Below, piece by piece: positions 1 to 11,104 of a DNA stretch of 64,000 nucleotides. How positions within the stretch are numbered: the stretch's first letter is position 1; each line of letters starts with the position of its first letter. Where the stretch lies: assembly GCA_032718475.1 (NCBI GenBank), contig JAUCBJ010007200.1:124001-188000 (forward strand), read 5' to 3'. Source of the DNA: Nemertoderma westbladi. Its lineage: Eukaryota; Xenacoelomorpha; Nemertodermatida; Nemertodermatidae. Below the pieces are notes generated by a model. It made no database searches. It worked only from the letters and a program-made list of their open reading frames with translations, and had not been told where the DNA came from. The translations under genes and the position numbers were made by a program.

Positions 1-1769
1 ATTCGGACCGATTCACCATCTTTTTTACGGGTAATAACCATGGGGCTCAGCCAGTCGCTGGGGCAGTTTTCGTCGTTGGCTGGTTCTAGAATCCCCATGG
101 CCACCTGTTCATCCAGTTCCCTGTTGAAGGCCTCCTCTAGGTTCGCTGGGATGGCCCTATTGGCGTATGAGTTTTTAGGTTTCGCGCCCGGAGTGAGTTT
201 GATAGTAATATCCCCACCCTTCATCACCCTGCAGACACCCGATAGGGGGCGCGGGAACCGGGTTTCCAGGACCCGCCAAGCTATATCACGGTCTACGGTG
301 GGTGTGGATGGGGTAGTAAGCTCTGTCGGTGGCGGTGTGGTGGGGCCTGTGGAGGACGCCACGACAGGGGGTGCCGGCGACCCGCCTCTAAGGATTGGGC
401 TGCTGAGAATCCTTAGGGTAAAGCAGGACTTGCGGGACAGGAGTGGCTGCTGGAGTCCTTCCAGCACCCAGATGTCGGTTGTACAGGCGGTGTGGAGGTC
501 GTGGCACTGGATCGTAGCGGTGAACAGTCCCTTGAATTCCCATCCAGTCCGGCTGCCGTTGGCGAGTTTCGGGGCTTGTGGATTGGGGAAGGGTTTGCGG
601 AGATTTCCGATCTGGCCACCAAACGCGGTGAATATCCGGAACGGAATAGCCGAGATGTTGGCCCCAGAGTCCGGAAGAAACTGGAGTTCCGGAATTCCAA
701 ATGCCGGGTTCTTGTAGACTTGGAAGCCCAGGGTGATGGTCTCTAGTGACTCGAGTTGTTCGGTTGATGAAACAACCGGGGCGTTCTCGAGTTCGGTTCC
801 AACCAGGACCGACCAGACTTCGGCATTGTTGGTTGCGGTGTGGTCCTCCATGTAGCATGGTGCCAGGGGTGCGGCCGCTGCGTGGGCCTGTGGGGGGCGG
901 GGTCTGGGACACATCCTGTCGTAGTGTCCGACCAGTTTACAGTGGCGGCACCGCGCGTCCGTACCGGGGCAACGTTGGCCCAGTCCGTGTGGGGGATAGC
1001 CGCATTTGGTGCAGGTCAGGCCCGTTGGGATAGCGTTGGAGCGAGGGCTCCGGTTCCCTTTCCGTCGTTTATCCGACCTTGCCTCCGCTTTAGCTGCCGT
1101 AGGTGCCGGTGTGGAGGAGAAGGAGAGTGAGGCTGCATCCTTCCGCGCGGTCCACACGGTTTGGGCGAGGTTGAGGGCGTCGGTGATCGAACTTCCTGCG
1201 GGGAGCCGGAGTAGGTGCTCAGTAACCTCTTTATCGCCGAAGCCGGCGATAAATTGGTCGAGCAGTCTGTCGTTGCGATGGGCATCCGGAGTCGGGAGTG
1301 CCTCGAATCTGCATTTTGAAGCGATATCCCGGAGGTTAACTAGGAATGTCTCAGGAGTTTCCTCAAGTAGGCGGGATCGGCGCGACAGTTCCTGCCGGTG
1401 GACGCGTTTATTGGTCCCGCCGTCGATATGGACGCCGAGATGTTGGATGATAACATCGGTGTCTGCGTTGTCGATGGCGGACAGGCCCAAACCCTTGACG
1501 ACTGCGTTCGTTGCGCGGGAGAAGGCGGTGGTCAGAGTTGCCCGCCGTATGCGGTTTGTTGCCGCTAGAAGAGCTGCCGATACGGTTGGGTCAGGTGGAT
1601 CGGCTGAGTCAGTGACGCGCAAGTTTCCAAGTCCAGAGGTGACGAGGAAAGCGTCCCACTCGTCTCGCCACAGCTCCCAGGTGGAGCATTCCGATTCCAG
1701 GTCGAATGGGGGTGGCGAGTTTCGTAGAATGAAGGAGAATGGGTCGCGGTTGTCGTTTGCTCTTGCCAT
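1..1769 (-). CDS. Ty3/gypsy gag-protease-reverse transcriptase polyprotein, partial at window edge
   Basis: An open frame of 589 codons runs from an ATG at 1769 (an in-frame TAG lies two codons upstream) off the left edge with no stop. The first ~230 residues are gag-like. A basic stretch leads to two Cys-His boxes near 1010-910, the second being a canonical CCHC knuckle (CRHCKLVGHYDRMC). A retropepsin site (DSGANISAIP) lies near 700. The frame ends in the start of reverse transcriptase (SDWLSPMVITRKKDG) near position 20. Gag, protease and RT share one frame without a shift, as in many invertebrate gypsy lineages. The RT palm, RNase H and integrase should lie outside the window. The lack of any stop suggests a young copy. 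The clade is not resolved. Confidence 0.9.
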   Translation of the reverse strand, partial: MARANDNRDPFSFILRNSPPPFDLESECSTWELWRDEWDAFLVTSGLGNLRVTDSADPPDPTVSAALLAATNRIRRATLTTAFSRATNAVVKGLGLSAIDNADTDVIIQHLGVHIDGGTNKRVHRQELSRRSRLLEETPETFLVNLRDIASKCRFEALPTPDAHRNDRLLDQFIAGFGDKEVTEHLLRLPAGSSITDALNLAQTVWTARKDAASLSFSSTPAPTAAKAEARSDKRRKGNRSPRSNAIPTGLTCTKCGYPPHGLGQRCPGTDARCRHCKLVGHYDRMCPRPRPPQAHAAAAPLAPCYMEDHTATNNAEVWSVLVGTELENAPVVSSTEQLESLETITLGFQVYKNPAFGIPELQFLPDSGANISAIPFRIFTAFGGQIGNLRKPFPNPQAPKLANGSRTGWEFKGLFTATIQCHDLHTACTTDIWVLEGLQQPLLSRKSCFTLRILSSPILRGGSPAPPVVASSTGPTTPPPTELTTPSTPTVDRDIAWRVLETRFPRPLSGVCRVMKGGDITIKLTPGAKPKNSYANRAIPANLEEAFNRELDEQVAMGILEPANDENCPSDWLSPMVITRKKDGESVR

Positions 1770-1943
1770 AGCCTATCCATTATCAAATATCCGTATCACG
1801 GTATCAGCAAATACAGAAATAGTTTATTACGAAATTAATTGCCGATATTATTTATTAAGGTAATATGAATAAAGTGCGGTAGCAATTGCAGAGTTGTGAG
1901 TTAGGCCGAGTACAAAGTGCAGTACTGCAGTGGCAAGTAGGTA

Positions 1944-1961
1944 AGTACTGAAACTGCGCCA
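1944..1961 (-). promoter_or_regulatory. probable tRNA primer-binding site of the left gypsy element
   Basis: On the minus strand the LTR end is followed after two bases by TGGCGCAGTTTCAGTACT. It starts with TGG, the complement of a tRNA CCA end. The gypsy element at the right of the window has the same first nine bases (TGGCGCAGT) at 61371. The tRNA is not identified. A leader of about 175 bp separates it from the gag ATG. Confidence 0.6.
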
Positions 1962-1963
1962 TA

Positions 1964-2075
1964 TGTAATGATGGAACGGTTCTGCTAGTCCAATCTAACC
2001 AGACTGCCGTCAAACCGGTAGCCGGCCTATATATTCAAATCAGTCTAATATACGCTACGCGTATATCACACAGCA
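1964..2075 (-). mobile_element. 5' LTR of the left Ty3/gypsy element (short, 112 bp)
   Basis: Read on the minus strand this segment starts TGCTGTGTGATATACG and ends ATTACA, giving TG...CA ends directly before the primer-binding site. The outer flank ACAC (2076-2079) then joins BEL1a integrase sequence; BEL1b reads TAACACG at the same place, so ACAC is a plausible 4-bp target duplication. Only one LTR is in the window, so the length is inferred from the ends and the empty-site comparison, not from an LTR pair. Confidence 0.6.
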
Positions 2076-2079
2076 ACAC

Positions 2080-2902
2080 TATGAGATCCGACAAGGGAAC
2101 GAACTTCATTGGCGCCAATAATGAGATCAAAGCTTATGTGAAAGATTGGAACCAAAGACAGGTGGACGATCAGCTAAAGGTAACGGCATCTAGCTGGACC
2201 TTCAACGCCGCCGACGACGCCCCTTGGTGGGGAGGAAGTTGGGAGAGACGAATACGAAGCGTGAAGACCGCATTTCACTTTATAGTGCCGTGCCGCGCGT
2301 ATCTCACCGACAAACTTTTGCGGACGTTAATGGAAGAAATCGCCACCTATCTTAACGAGAGACCGCTTATGCCAGTCTCATCGAGTCCCGGCTCACTAGA
2401 AGCGCTAACACCTGCGCATTTCCTACTAAAGAAACCTGTAGCCATGCTCCCTCAATCGGAAATCACAGACGGAGACAAACTGCCGACAAACTTGGCAACT
2501 TATGCAGTTATTATCCAGTCATTTCGCTGACCATTTCGAAAACATTATCTTCCTACGCTACAACTTCGAACAAAGTGGTTTGCGCAGCAAGAAAACGTCT
2601 GCGCCGGAGACATGGTCCGTATCGTGGAATCAGATCTTCCACGTAAGAGGTGGCAGACAGGTCGTATCGTCGAGACTCATATATCCGATGATGGTTTAGT
2701 GCGATCGGTAGAACTCGTCGTCATGCGACGTAACTTTAAGAAACCTGGAATTGTATTCGAAACACAATAACTTAATCGCCCAGTTGGTCGTTTATGTTTA
2801 CTGGAAAGAGACCAAGAGTTGTCCGGGAACTATGGAAGGCAAGAGACTCTTCCCACAACCACCTCCCTAATCCAACAAACATCTAGGGACTCCCCAACGT
2901 AA
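2080..2902 (+). pseudogene. BEL/Pao (BEL1a) integrase catalytic core and C-terminus, 5'-truncated
   Basis: The frame starts abruptly at the gypsy insertion with MRSDKGTNFIGA, which holds the second Asp of the integrase DDE triad. The catalytic Glu follows in WWGGSWERRIRS, then the usual C-terminal region. A frameshift near 2500 moves the rest to another frame, which contains the SDDGLVRSV motif typical of BEL integrase tails and stops at 2900-2902. The same protein is found on the minus strand in BEL1b (47290-46465), about nine-tenths identical by eye. Everything upstream (LTR, gag, protease, RT, RNase H) is cut off by the gypsy insertion and lies left of the window. Confidence 0.9.
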
Positions 2903-4687
2903 CAGTGATAGGAGTGGGTGTGTGACTACATTATTTTATTTATTTTTTATTTTATATTTATGTATGCATTATTATGTAATTTTATTATTATAATCGTTTT
3001 CTTTAATTTTATTTAGTAGAATAATATTTTAACGATTATTCAGTAGAATAGTGCAATATATATTAGTGTTTTATTACTTAATTACTTATTATAATATATT
3101 TCGTTTAACGGCAAGAAATAATTCTTTTTCTCTTTCCTTACTGTCCGTATTACATTATAAATACGTGACTACAGTAAGATGAAATGTCCATACTTATTAA
3201 AGTACAATAAAGCTCCTACTATATTTAAGTATTATTGGTACGTAGAGTATTAGGAATGCAAAGTTCAGATCCTCGTGTCTCGGCTAAACCAAGCTCTGGG
3301 TAGACCTTGGAAACGACTTGCCTCTTCTCACTGACATTGCTTCATGCAATATTGCTCTCATACCGTATATTAAATAATACATATAGTAGAATGATGTCCA
3401 TTTAACAGTAGCGTTGAAGTTCCAAATATTAACAAACATTATTAATATTAATAATGTTATCAAACAAATCTGTTAATAATCTTCAAATAAATCTGTTGAA
3501 CCCTTTGACCATCTGAAATTCTAGTCGATTAAGATATCGCGGCACCCACCGATATACTTCAAAGACAAAATTCTAGAATCAGTGGTTAACATCCCCAGAC
3601 ATGTTCTGGAATAAATCGGTTCCCATCTTAAATATTAATATTACATATTTAATAAATATTTATAACGTTTGTTAAAACAAATGTTAAAATAGAGTAAATG
3701 CTAACAAATTAACTCTAGATAATCTATAAATCAAATCTGTTAAAACTTTCGATCCTCTAAAATTCTAGTCGATTAAGATATCGTAGCACTTACCGATACT
3801 CTTAAAAGACAAAATTTCTGGAATTAAGGATCCTAGTCCCCAGTCCCCAGCATGTTCTGGAATAAAATTGTGTCTATTTAATAACAAATAATAAAATTCA
3901 CAGGAATAAATTTTAAATTCATATCCTCTCATGAATTTGATAAATTGTCATTTTATACAATTTATAACATTCCCAAAATTCCATTAATTAATAGATCATG
4001 GGAGCGGAGATTCACCCTATTAAGTATATTAGTGTGAGAGATTCTCCAGTGTACAGTCAATAGCCGATAAAATTCATAAAATCATGTATAAGGGGAATAT
4101 TGACAATTAAAGAATTACTATTATATAGCATTCCAGATCTGTATGCATGAGAATTACCCTAATTCTACTGCTAGCTTTCCATAATGTCACCATAGCAACA
4201 ACCACGCTAGAATTAGAAGTGAGTTAAAAGAACAATAGAAAGCTTGCCCCATTGAATAGCATGCGGAATAAATAGCACCTTGCTAGTATCCAGGGATACA
4301 TAATAATAACGTGGCATTCTGGAAGGCATTTGACTAATGGACAAATGGCCCGAATTTGTACAAATTGTGACAGGAATGTGGAATTTGTGTATTTATAGGT
4401 GAATGTTGCTACTAAAGTGTGTTTACAGTAGAGAGTCGCAGTTGTGAAAGTTACCCTGCCTCTATAGCAAGTACCTCCAGTATATCTAAGCCCTTGGGAC
4501 GGACAGTGGAGTGACTCGCGCTGGTTATTGTTGTCGTTGTGTAGCTACTACGTTGGCGAGAGGCACAGCGACGACAGTACATCAGCGCTGAGGATCTTGT
4601 GCTGTCCGGGGGCACTGAGGGGGAGGCAGCAACGACCACTAGCCTAATTATTATTAACTCTAATATCAATAAACTCATATAGCAGCT
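2903..4687 (+). other. BEL1a spacer between pol and ORF3, with two internal direct repeats
   Basis: AT-rich, without a credible coding frame. The same spacer occurs in BEL1b (46464-44774). Two related direct repeats of about 130 bp lie at 3489-3620 and 3734-3870; each has AATTCTAGTCGATTAAGATATCG and a later CATGTTCTGGAATAAA. The last 250 bp before the ORF3 start are richer in GC. The function is unknown: it could carry a promoter, a splice acceptor or an RNA signal for the downstream frame. Confidence 0.75.
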
Positions 4688-6650
4688 ATGACTGAGTTAA
4701 TAGAAGATGATCTTGGTATCAGGGAGCGATATACCCTACCATTGCAAGCATTTGTTGATAGTTTAATAAGCGGCGACGCTAGTCAACATACTACGGAAGA
4801 CGATGGCCGTTATATCGAAGAATAGCTCACGCGTGAATTGGACTATAGAAAATTCACCGCTCGCTATATGCATCGTAATGGTACGTATGTGGACTCCTTA
4901 ACTACTGGTCATCCTATGGATTTACACGATACGGACGATGTAGACACCCAAAGGGAAATGATTCTATTTAAATATCATACCCAGTGGAGTCGGAATGATA
5001 AACTGAGAATCGAAAATGAAAATTCTATTCGAAACCGACTCGAAAGAGAAGATCGCTCGGAGCTTTCGGGAGATGATCGACCAATCATTGCCATATCGGG
5101 ATATTGATCGTACCGCCTCCTACTAAACCTCCCCATCCCTTACTGTTTATTTGGATGCTTATATTGGTGTCCGCACCTCCTGTCCATGTACCATTGTGTT
5201 GGTATTTATAATATCAACTTCCACCCCTCTTGTCGTTGATTGGATAATCAACTACCAATAATTTCCTCAAGTCCATGGCCATTGATACAAGGACTGAAAG
5301 GACACAATAATAGTCTGTGAACAACTGGTACCATTACGTGTCATAAATCTGGTTGTTCGCCTCCCTTAGTGATTGGGAATCAATTCACTTCAACATTCTT
5401 CGTCCCACCTTCTCTTCCCAACGCGCTCGGAGCTTTGGGAGACGATCGACCAATCATTGCCGTATCGTGGTATTGATTATACCACCTCTTAATAAACCTC
5501 CCATCCCTTACTATTAATCTGGATGCTCATATTGGTGTCCGCACCTCCTGTCCATGTCACACTCTGTTGATATTTATGATATCAACTTCCACCCTCTCGT
5601 TGTTGATTAGAAAATCAACCACCAATGATTTCCTTAAGTCCACAACCGTGATACAAGGACTGAAAGGACACGCGGATAGTTTGTGAACAACTGGTACCAT
5701 TATGTGTCATAAATCTGGTTGTTCACCCCCTAATCACTGGGGATAAATTCATTTGGAGATAGTCATCGAATGATACAATCCTCCTACTGAGATCGTATTT
5801 CTGAATATTTCTGAATACGACATAGGTCTTCCCCTGCTCTCTACCACTACCATCAATGGAAGACATATTAGGCATACGACGGGAATATGGAGAACATTCC
5901 ATACCCTTTCGTTGATACTCAGCTGATTGCTCCTTGGGCAGAAGGTGAGGTTTCTTCCGCACTATGTATGCAAATACACCCAGCGGCATTACTAAAGTAC
6001 AACGAACCTCCATCGGACATCTTGCCTTTCAAGAATACGGATGGAATTTCAAGGTTGGAAATCCTATCAATTACCAACAAGTATATGGAGATCATTATTC
6101 TCGTTTATACTTTGATGGACCATTGACCGCACCTGGCGCCGTGTATAGCTTTATGAGTGTTCCACAGCTCGCTTCCTTAGCTATATACACGATCTTTGAA
6201 AACGCAGCACTTGCCGGTTGGCTAGCCGATGTGTGCAGTCGTACCATACGCGCCCATCCCTTAATACTTGGAACCAAACTCGCCAGGTTAGATGAACACA
6301 ATAAATTCATCCGCTTCGAATGTTTCAGGCGCTTTCTGACTCCGTTCCGCAACGTTGATAGTCAGTTCAAGGACCGCGCTCTGACCAAGCTCAGATAAAG
6401 AGACTCAGCGGCTGAGAAGTTGGACAGCACTGGATTCGCCATTTTTAAGGACGTTTGTATACAGAACCTACATTCATCTGTCATACAAAGACCCCGAATT
6501 CCCACAGGTTATTCTATTGTGGAAGTTCAAACAGTGGGTTCCCTTGAGGAAACAGCTACACCTACCTCAGCTACCGTCAACAGGGGTCACTTGGAAGGTT
6601 GGGTTGACTTGGAGCAGCACCAAGACTTGGTTATATGTATTTTTTTTTAA
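4688..6650 (+). pseudogene. BEL1a ORF3, amino-terminal and middle part (degraded)
   Basis: The frame opens with ATG at 4688 (MTELIEDDLGIRERYTLP), closely matching the ORF3 start of BEL1b. An in-frame TAG at 4823 lies where BEL1b has five extra residues (PPMSQ); coding then resumes to about 5053. After an inserted duplicated block, coding-like sequence returns near 5860 and runs through 5964-6398 and on to 6650 with a few in-frame stops. The middle part (for example YGDHYSRLYFDGPLTAPGAV) resembles no family I recognise. It has no clear signal peptide or membrane anchor, so an envelope role is not supported. The pogo-like insertion separates it from the zinc-knuckle part at 11105-12295. Confidence 0.65.
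5054..5757. repeat. direct duplication of about 334 bp (period 370 bp) inside BEL1a ORF3
   Basis: 5054-5387 and 5424-5757 are similar copies, both starting CGCTCGGAGCTTT and both holding the phrase GGTGTCCGCACCTCCTGTCC and a CAACTGGTACCATTA stretch near the end. BEL1b has no such block at the matching codon. It is either an insertion with two terminal direct repeats and almost no interior, or a local tandem duplication. Confidence 0.8.
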
Positions 6651-6779
6651 TTTTTTTTTTAATTATTAGTGCATTTATCAGACAACCTTTTTATAAAATA
6701 TTTACTCATTATTTCCCATCTATATAGGGCAGTAGGGCCTGCTGCTAATTTGTACAGGGCATTTTTCGATACGGCTCCC

Positions 6780-6912
6780 TAAAGTTGACTAGCCTGTCTA
6801 AGTCACCCCATCTGATTTTACTGTATTGTATTGCTGTATAGACCAATGCATTGGCCTATATGGCAATACAATACAGTAAAATCAGATGGGGTGACTTAGA
6901 TATTCTAGTCAA
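6780..6912. repeat. long hairpin built on the transposon terminal motif
   Basis: About 53 bp starting GTTGACTAGCCTGTCTAAGT (6784) is repeated in inverted form ending at 6912, with a loop of about 20 bp. Near-perfect pairing includes CCCATCTGATTTTACTGTAT. It contains the GTTGACT...AAGTCACCCC terminal motif twice at the left end, a composite or fold-back terminus. Confidence 0.85.
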
Positions 6913-6913
6913 C

Positions 6914-8391
6914 ATTACATTACATTACATTACATTACATTACATTACATTACATTACATTACATTACATTACATTACATTACATTACATTACATTACAT
7001 TACATTACATTACATTACATTACATTACATTACATTACATTACATTACATTACATTACATTACATTACATTACATTACATTACATTACATTACATTACAT
7101 TACATTACATTACATTACATTACATTACATTACATTACATTACATTACATTACATTACATTACATTACATTACATTACATTACATTACATTACATTACAT
7201 TACATTACATTACATTACATTACATTACATTACATTACATTACATTACATTACATTACATTACATTACATTACATTACATTACATTACATTACATTACAT
7301 TACATTACATTACATTACATTACATTACATTACATTACATTACATTACATTACATTACATTACATTACATTACATTACATTACATTACATTACATTACAT
7401 TACATTACATTACATTACATTACATTACATTACATTACATTACATTACATTACATTACATTACATTACATTACATTACATTACATTACATTACATTACAT
7501 TACATTACATTACATTACATTACATTACATTACATTACATTACATTACATTACATTACATTACATTACATTACATTACATTACATTACATTACATTACAT
7601 TACATTACATTACATTACATTACATTACATTACATTACATTACATTACATTACATTACATTACATTACATTACATTACATTACATTACATTACATTACAT
7701 TACATTACATTACATTACATTACATTACATTACATTACATTACATTACATTACATTACATTACATTACATTACATTACATTACATTACATTACATTACAT
7801 TACATTACATTACATTACATTACATTACATTACATTACATTACATTACATTACATTACATTACATTACATTACATTACATTACATTGCATTACATTGCAC
7901 ATTACATTACATTACATTACATTACATTACATTACATTACATTACATTACATTACATTACATTACATTACATTACATTACATTACATTACATTACATTAC
8001 ATTACATTACATTACATTACATTACATTACATTACATTACATTACATTACATTACATTACATTACATTACATTACATTACATTACATTACATTACATTAC
8101 ATTACATTACATTACATTACATTACATTACATTACATTACATTACATTACATTACATTACATTACATTACATTACATTACATTACATTACATTACATTAC
8201 ATTACATTACATTACATTACATTACATTACATTACATTACATTACATTACATTACATTACATTACATTACATTACATTACATTACATTACATTACATTAC
8301 ATTACATTACATTACATTACATTACATTACATTACATTACATTACATTACATTACATTACATTACATTACATTACATTACATTACATTACA
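6914..8391. repeat. pentanucleotide microsatellite (TTACA)n, about 1.48 kb
   Basis: About 295 copies of TTACA/ACATT, interrupted only around 7886-7900, where TACATTGCAT and a two-base shift occur. All reading frames are open because the motif has no stop, so the long apparent ORF of LHYIT repeats is an artefact. It lies between the left hairpin and the transposase gene. Confidence 0.98.
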
Positions 8392-8624
8392 TTTCATCCA
8401 GATTTTGTCCATTCACATAACGATATAAGGTTAGCCTAAACTATAAATGGCACAATACTATAGCATATACTGATATAGCAGTATAGCCTACTAATACTGT
8501 TCTTTATTACCTATATTTATAAGCTATTAGAACTATAGATTACTATAGTTCTATAAGGTCAGAAGGTAGCAAACTAACGCACTTTCTTTTTCTGTTTTTC
8601 AACATAACGCACATAAACAGCCTA

Positions 8625-10339
8625 ATGCCTCGAAAATATGTTCGGAAGCCAGGTTCGCAACCATACTTGACAGGGTATGCTCAAAGCGCCATGGAAAAGG
8701 CCTTAAATGCAGTAATTGAACATGGCAATTCCGTCTACAAAGCTTCGAAGGAAAACGGTGTTCCTTATGGAACACTGTACAGAAGAGTCAATTTGGGTCC
8801 TACATTAAAAAACCATGGTGGACAAACATTTCTAACCATGGAAGAATAGAAGAAAATTGTTAATGTCATTAACACTGTTACAGAGTGGAAATGCCCACTT
8901 AAGGGTATAGATGTCATTCTCCTCGTTAAAGAATATATTGATTCTACTACAACTGGGGCTGGAGGTTCTAGGTTTAAAGACAATCAACCGGGTCGAGATT
9001 GGTTAGAAAACTTTAAAACTCGGCATAATTTAACATCCAGGATGGCTCAGAATGTCAAACCAGCACGGGCTGAAGTTACATCAACAACAATCAATGAGTA
9101 TTTCGACAACATAAAACCAATACTGGAAGGTGTCCCTGAGACACACATCTTCAATTATGATGAGACCAATGTAAAGGACGATCCAGGGTCGAGGAGTGTC
9201 ATATGTTCTCGGGGGCTGAGGCGTGTTGAACAAAAATCTGCCCACTCCAAATCATCAACAAGCGTCATATTTTGTGGTTCAGCTTCAGGGAAATATCTGC
9301 CTCCCATGGTGGTATATAAGGCTGAAAATATGTATACAGAATGGAAAGTTGGAGGGCCACAGGGAACAGAATATGAGCATACGTCATCAGGTTGGTTTTA
9401 TGGCCGTTCTTTTAGCGTTTGGTTTTTCAATGTATTTCTACCTGCCACAAAAGACTTAACTGGAAAGAAGGTTCTCATTGGAGATAACCTTGGTTGTCAC
9501 TTTGTCCCTAAGGTTATAGAAGCTTGTTTAGAGCAGGACATATATTTTATTCCCCTACTCGCCAATGGGACGCACCTACTCCAGCCTTTGGATGTCAGCG
9601 TGTTTAGTGGTCTTAAAAAAACATTGGCGTTCCATTCTCGAGAAGTGGCGTAAGGATACGCGCTGGAAAAAGGGAATCCCCAAAAACCATTTCCCTGCTT
9701 TGCTAAACCAGCTTTGGGGTTATTTATCGGAGACCAACATGAAATCTGGTTTCAGGGCCTGTGGGCTGTATCCGTTTAGTCCAACAGAAGTAATTAAGAA
9801 ATTACCTAGGAATGCGCCTGGTGATGATGAGCAACGTTCAGTGTTGAATTCTGCCACGATTAGTGTCCTAAGAACTTCTCTCTACGGTTCAAATACACCA
9901 GTCCATGTCAAGAATAAAAGAGGGAAGAAGATCGTACCTGGAAAACGTGTCATATTAAGTGAGAACCGAGAGCCTGTGTCTGCAGTTACACAAAACGAAC
10001 AGCACAATCATCCTGCATCTGCTTCAGCTCCAGTCTGGCGGTCACCTAAAAGGAAGAGGAAAAGGATTATTGAAGCAGAATCAGAGGAAGAAGAGGAAGT
10101 TTCAGAAATATCACAAGTTAGTTGTAGCAGCTGTGATGAAGCTACTGATGAAGCTACATAGAGCGATTCTGAAATCGACCTACTAAATTGTTGCCAAATA
10201 TGCAAATCCTGGAACCCCCCTCGACCAAAGGAGGATAATGTCGGTATTGATTGGGAAGGGTGTGGTTGCTGTGAGAATTGGTTCCACAGCAGTTGCCTCG
10301 CAGGTAAAGCAGCTACACCAATTTGCTCATGTGTATGAG
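8625..10339 (+). pseudogene. pogo-like transposase with C-terminal PHD-type finger, inactivated
   Basis: The start MPRKYVRKPGSQPYLTGYAQ leads into a Pipsqueak-type helix-turn-helix (residues ~10-60). After an in-frame TAG at 8847 the same frame continues through a CENP-B-like segment (PGRDWLENFKTRHNLTSR) into the DDE domain: IFNYDETNV (first Asp), LIGDNLGCHF (second Asp) and THLLQPLDVSVF (third Asp). A one-base shift in an A-run near 9620 moves the rest to another frame, and a TAG at 10159 follows. The last part is acidic, then cysteine/histidine-rich (CCQICKSW, CGCCENWFHSSC) up to a stop near 10339. The Asp triad is kept, but two stops and a frameshift make this copy dead. Confidence 0.85.
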
Positions 10340-10375
10340 AACATTTGAACTTTTACTGAAACTGTCAAACAAACT

Positions 10376-10740
10376 TGTTACTGTTAGCTTAGCTTAAACT
10401 AGTGTTCAAAGCTTCAAACAACTTAAATTCATTTGATTCTAGGTTATATTTTTTATCTAGTGTTTCGTTTCATTAGACCTAGTCCTAGTGCTGTTGGCTG
10501 TTGTGTTCGTTTTTTATATAGCCTATTTTCTCTCACATGCAGTACTCACTGCCACAATTTGCAAATATTTTGTTACTATTAGCTTAGCTTAAACTAGTGT
10601 TCAAAGCTTCAAACTACTTAAGTTCATTTATCTAGTGTTTCGTTTCATTAGGCCTAGTACTGTTGCTGTTGTGTTAGTTTTTTATATAGCCTATTTTCTC
10701 ACACATACTGTACTCACTGCCACAGTTTGCAATTATATCA
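10376..10740. repeat. tandem duplication of about 190 bp in the transposon 3' region
   Basis: 10376-10568 and 10570-10740 both read TTGTTACT(G/A)TTAGCTTAGC and share CTAGTGTTTCGTTTCATTAG and TTTTTTATATAGCCTATTTT. The stretch 10740-10990 beyond it is AT-rich with no coding signal. Confidence 0.85.
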
Positions 10741-10995
10741 AATTATAATCCATGCTATTATTAATAGTAAAAGATTCTCATACTGTCATATGTGCTACTA
10801 ACTGTAATAGGCCCTAATAATAATAATACAAAGTATTTGTTTAAAGTCAATTACAAATTTTTCATTTGTGTGGTATCTTTATGAGCCTTGCCATTCGGTA
10901 TAGGCTCGACATATTTTTTTTAAATTTTGACTGGGTACCAAAGTGACCCCAAACTATAACTTACTTGGACAATCAAATGAAAATACCATTGTGAC

Positions 10996-11035
10996 CAAGT
11001 CACCCCATAACGGGGTGACTTGGATAGTCAACTTT
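10996..11035 (-). repeat. right terminal inverted repeat of the pogo-like transposon
   Basis: CCAAGTCACCCCATAACGGG followed by GTGACTTGGATAGTCAACTT forms a small palindrome, and its outer half is the inverse of the left motif at 6780-6808. The following 70 bp contain a further inverted pair (CAACCCCTTTAAATGAGGGGTTG). Confidence 0.7.
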
Positions 11036-11104
11036 GTTTTTAAAAAATGCAACAACCCCTTTAAATGAGGGGTTGGGCATTTTTCATATGAAAGATAGAT
11101 AACA

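Larger units (their letters stand above)
6655..11100 (+). mobile_element. pogo/Tigger-like DNA transposon inserted in BEL1a ORF3 (boundaries approximate)
   Basis: This segment interrupts BEL1a ORF3. Near both ends it carries inverted copies of AAAGTTGACTA followed by AAGTCACCCC (6780-6808 and, inverted, 10996-11035). Inside are an inactivated pogo-type transposase, a huge pentanucleotide array and a tandem duplication. No host or BEL coding sequence is found between the arms. The outermost bases and the expected TA target duplication could not be fixed, because the flanking ORF3 is itself diverged. Confidence 0.7.

Noticed and set aside
6851-8439. Very long open frames of LHYIT repeats
   Set aside because: They only translate the (TTACA)n microsatellite, which lacks stop codons in every frame.
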